Source: Cytophagaceae bacterium (GTDB lineage Bacteria; Bacteroidota; Bacteroidia; Cytophagales; Spirosomataceae). From it: a stretch of DNA of 51,091 bases. The DNA lies in assembly GCA_027491195.1 (NCBI GenBank), contig JAIXWQ010000002.1:1-51091 (forward strand), read 5' to 3'. A model generated the notes under the pieces. It was not told the DNA's origin, ran no database searches, and saw only the letters and a program-made list of their open reading frames with translations. Positions 49,665-51,091 of the stretch are shown here, piece by piece. The position numbers were made by a program, and so were the translations under genes. The stretch's first letter is position 1. Every line of letters starts with the position of its first letter.

Positions 49665-51091
49665 ATGAAAGTAGTCATACTCCTCTTCCTCACTTGTTTT
49701 AGCCTTCAGGCTCAAACGCTTTCCGGTACTATTCGCTCGAATAAAGGTGAATTAATGCCTTTTGCAACGATTTGGATCAATGATCTGAACAAAGGTTCAT
49801 TAGCTAATGAAGAAGGAAAGTATGCGATTAATTTGTCTAAAGGTGAGCACGAAGTCGTCTTCCGATTTTTAGGTCACACGCCTAAAGTGCATAAAATTTC
49901 CATGGCGGGAGATCAGTCTTTAGATGTCGTTTTGTCTGAAGAGGCTGTGACGCTTCAAGATGTGAATGTGGGAGGTTTAAAAGAAGATCCGGCGATCGGT
50001 ATGATGCGTCGTATGATTTCAATGGCTCCGTTTCATTTAAAAGAAATTGATCGGTATACTGCCAAAGGCTATGTCAAAGGCGCAGGTAAAATCACCTCCA
50101 TCTCGAAGGTCATGAATGCACTGGTGGGAAAGAAAATGGAGAAAGAGGCCGGTATAAAGGTGGGTTCTACCTATGTTTTGGAAGGTATTAATCAGATTAC
50201 GTATACTCGACCTAATAAAATAGAAGAAAAAGTGCTTTCGAATCGCAATAACTTACCTGCTGTGCTTCGAAATTCAGGAGCACCTAATTTACGTATTACG
50301 CAAACGAATTTTTACCAGCCTAAAGTTTGGGGTGGCCTGATTAGTCCCTTATCTCCTTCCGCTTTCTCTTTCTATAAGTTTGCTTATATCGGTAGCTTCC
50401 AGTTGAATGGACAAACCGTTTCTAAGATTCAGGTTAAGCCGAAAACAACCGCAGATGATTTATTTGAGGGTACCTTATCTATCGTAGAGGACACCTGGAG
50501 TATTTACTCCTTTAGTTTAGCATTCCGAAATTCACAGGGCTATTATACGTTTCAGCAACAGAATGCCTTATTTCAGGGTGTTTGGATGCCCATTAATTAT
50601 GATGTGAATGTGAATTTTGATGCGATGGGCTTTGGCGCGACGTTTCGCTACATTACGCAGGTAAAAGAATATGCGATTAAAGTTAATCCAACGTTTGTCG
50701 TAAAGCCTACCATTATAGAGGAGCGCTTACACAAAGATTGGGCGAAAGAAATTAATAAGGAAAAAATAGCCACGCCTAAATTAGCCCTCGGGAAAGAATT
50801 GACACGTAAAAAGCTTCGTCAAGTATTGAAACAGGTGGAGAAAGAGGATAAAAAAGAACAGAAAGAGGAGTTTAGTTCGGATTACACAATAACGGTAGAT
50901 TCGAGTGCGGGATTAAAGAAGGAGTCTTTTTGGGAGGCGGAACGCCAGGTTCCACTAACGGAGGCTGAGGTGAAAGGCTACCAGGAGGCTGATAGTTTAT
51001 CTGTGCAAGATGAGAAGAAACGACTGAAGGATTCGATCAATGCTTTACCTCGTTTCCGATACAACGATCTATTTAATGCTAGAACCTATAC
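49665..51091 (+). CDS. DUF5686/carboxypeptidase-regulatory-like secreted protein (partial)
   Basis: The first 475 residues of a gene that runs off the window. A signal peptide (M-K-V-V-I-L-L-F-L-T-C-F-S-L-Q-A-Q) is followed by a CarboxypepD_reg-like domain (about 18-105: T-L-S-G-T-I-R-S-N-K-G-E-L-M-P-F-A-T-I-W-I), then the DUF5686 region (R-R-M-I-S-M-A-P, G-Y-V-K-G-A-G-K-I) with strand-rich sequence. A charged helical stretch (about 370-470) follows. Full members are about 800 residues and end in an outer-membrane barrel, so this is probably an outer-membrane protein of unknown function. Confidence 0.87.
   Translation, partial: MKVVILLFLTCFSLQAQTLSGTIRSNKGELMPFATIWINDLNKGSLANEEGKYAINLSKGEHEVVFRFLGHTPKVHKISMAGDQSLDVVLSEEAVTLQDVNVGGLKEDPAIGMMRRMISMAPFHLKEIDRYTAKGYVKGAGKITSISKVMNALVGKKMEKEAGIKVGSTYVLEGINQITYTRPNKIEEKVLSNRNNLPAVLRNSGAPNLRITQTNFYQPKVWGGLISPLSPSAFSFYKFAYIGSFQLNGQTVSKIQVKPKTTADDLFEGTLSIVEDTWSIYSFSLAFRNSQGYYTFQQQNALFQGVWMPINYDVNVNFDAMGFGATFRYITQVKEYAIKVNPTFVVKPTIIEERLHKDWAKEINKEKIATPKLALGKELTRKKLRQVLKQVEKEDKKEQKEEFSSDYTITVDSSAGLKKESFWEAERQVPLTEAEVKGYQEADSLSVQDEKKRLKDSINALPRFRYNDLFNARTY

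Overview
The window comes from a member of the Bacteroidota, most likely a gliding or aquatic Cytophagales-type bacterium. This is inferred from gene content: a cbb3 oxidase with fused CcoN-CcoO and a one-haem CcoP, gldC, type III glutamine synthetase, a long IspG, DUF3127 and DUF5686 proteins, and promoters of the form TTG-N19..21-TAnnTTTG with little sign of Shine-Dalgarno sites. It is gene-dense, moderately A+T-rich core chromosome. I see no insertion sequence, prophage, CRISPR array or defence island.

Layout. 1-5.9 kb: a leftward cbb3 oxidase operon (ccoI, ccoS, fused ccoNO, ccoQ, ccoP, start of a further gene), with a divergent helix-turn-helix-less cyclic-nucleotide-binding protein and an FNR-box-like palindrome between them. 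6.3-12.4 kb: an SDR, rlmD, dnaB, phoH plus an acetyltransferase, and a DUF3127 protein with an SSB-like tip. 12.46-20 kb: tRNA-Leu(GAG), trhO, a leftward GreA-like/DUF2834/DUF1801/serine-hydrolase operon, nucleoside phosphorylase, surE, NUDIX, a CDF transporter and acetyltransferases. 19.9-21.6 kb: a pterin cluster (6-pyruvoyltetrahydropterin synthase-like, folE, and an SDR lacking the catalytic Tyr). 21.7-24.3 kb: a GH109-like Gfo/Idh protein and a sugar MFS porter. 24.3-30.4 kb: ispG and a one-helix protein, a thioredoxin-fold protein with gldC, then cinA and an E2 acyltransferase. 30.5-32 kb: desaturase and rsmE. 32-40.2 kb: nitrogen assimilation (GSIII, divergent GSII with two tandem promoters, Amt and a porin), interrupted by mtaB. 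40.6-42.1 kb: a ferredoxin and a LuxC-type acyl-CoA reductase, divergent. 42.1-51.1 kb: PAP2 phosphatase, trpS, DUF2461, dnaE, trxA, a class III aminotransferase and a partial DUF5686 protein.

The most unusual signal lies in the intergenic regions. Three loci (8.65-8.80, 37.47-37.60 and 40.50-40.66 kb) carry tandem exact 7-bp repeats AAAGNAN, facing inverted copies of the same heptads across intrinsic terminators and compact three-base-loop hairpins. A fourth (11.88-12.02 kb) has the same design with an unrelated heptad, AGTCNNN, and a one-armed remnant lies at 40.47 kb. At four genes (rlmD, mtaB, the acetyltransferase and the DUF3127 gene) the stop codon lies inside a heptad array. I do not recognise this as a named element family.

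Many gene pairs are convergent with overlapping ends, and some terminators lie inside coding sequence. The trhO/serine-hydrolase hairpin contains both stop codons, and the trxA terminator lies antisense inside the aminotransferase gene.
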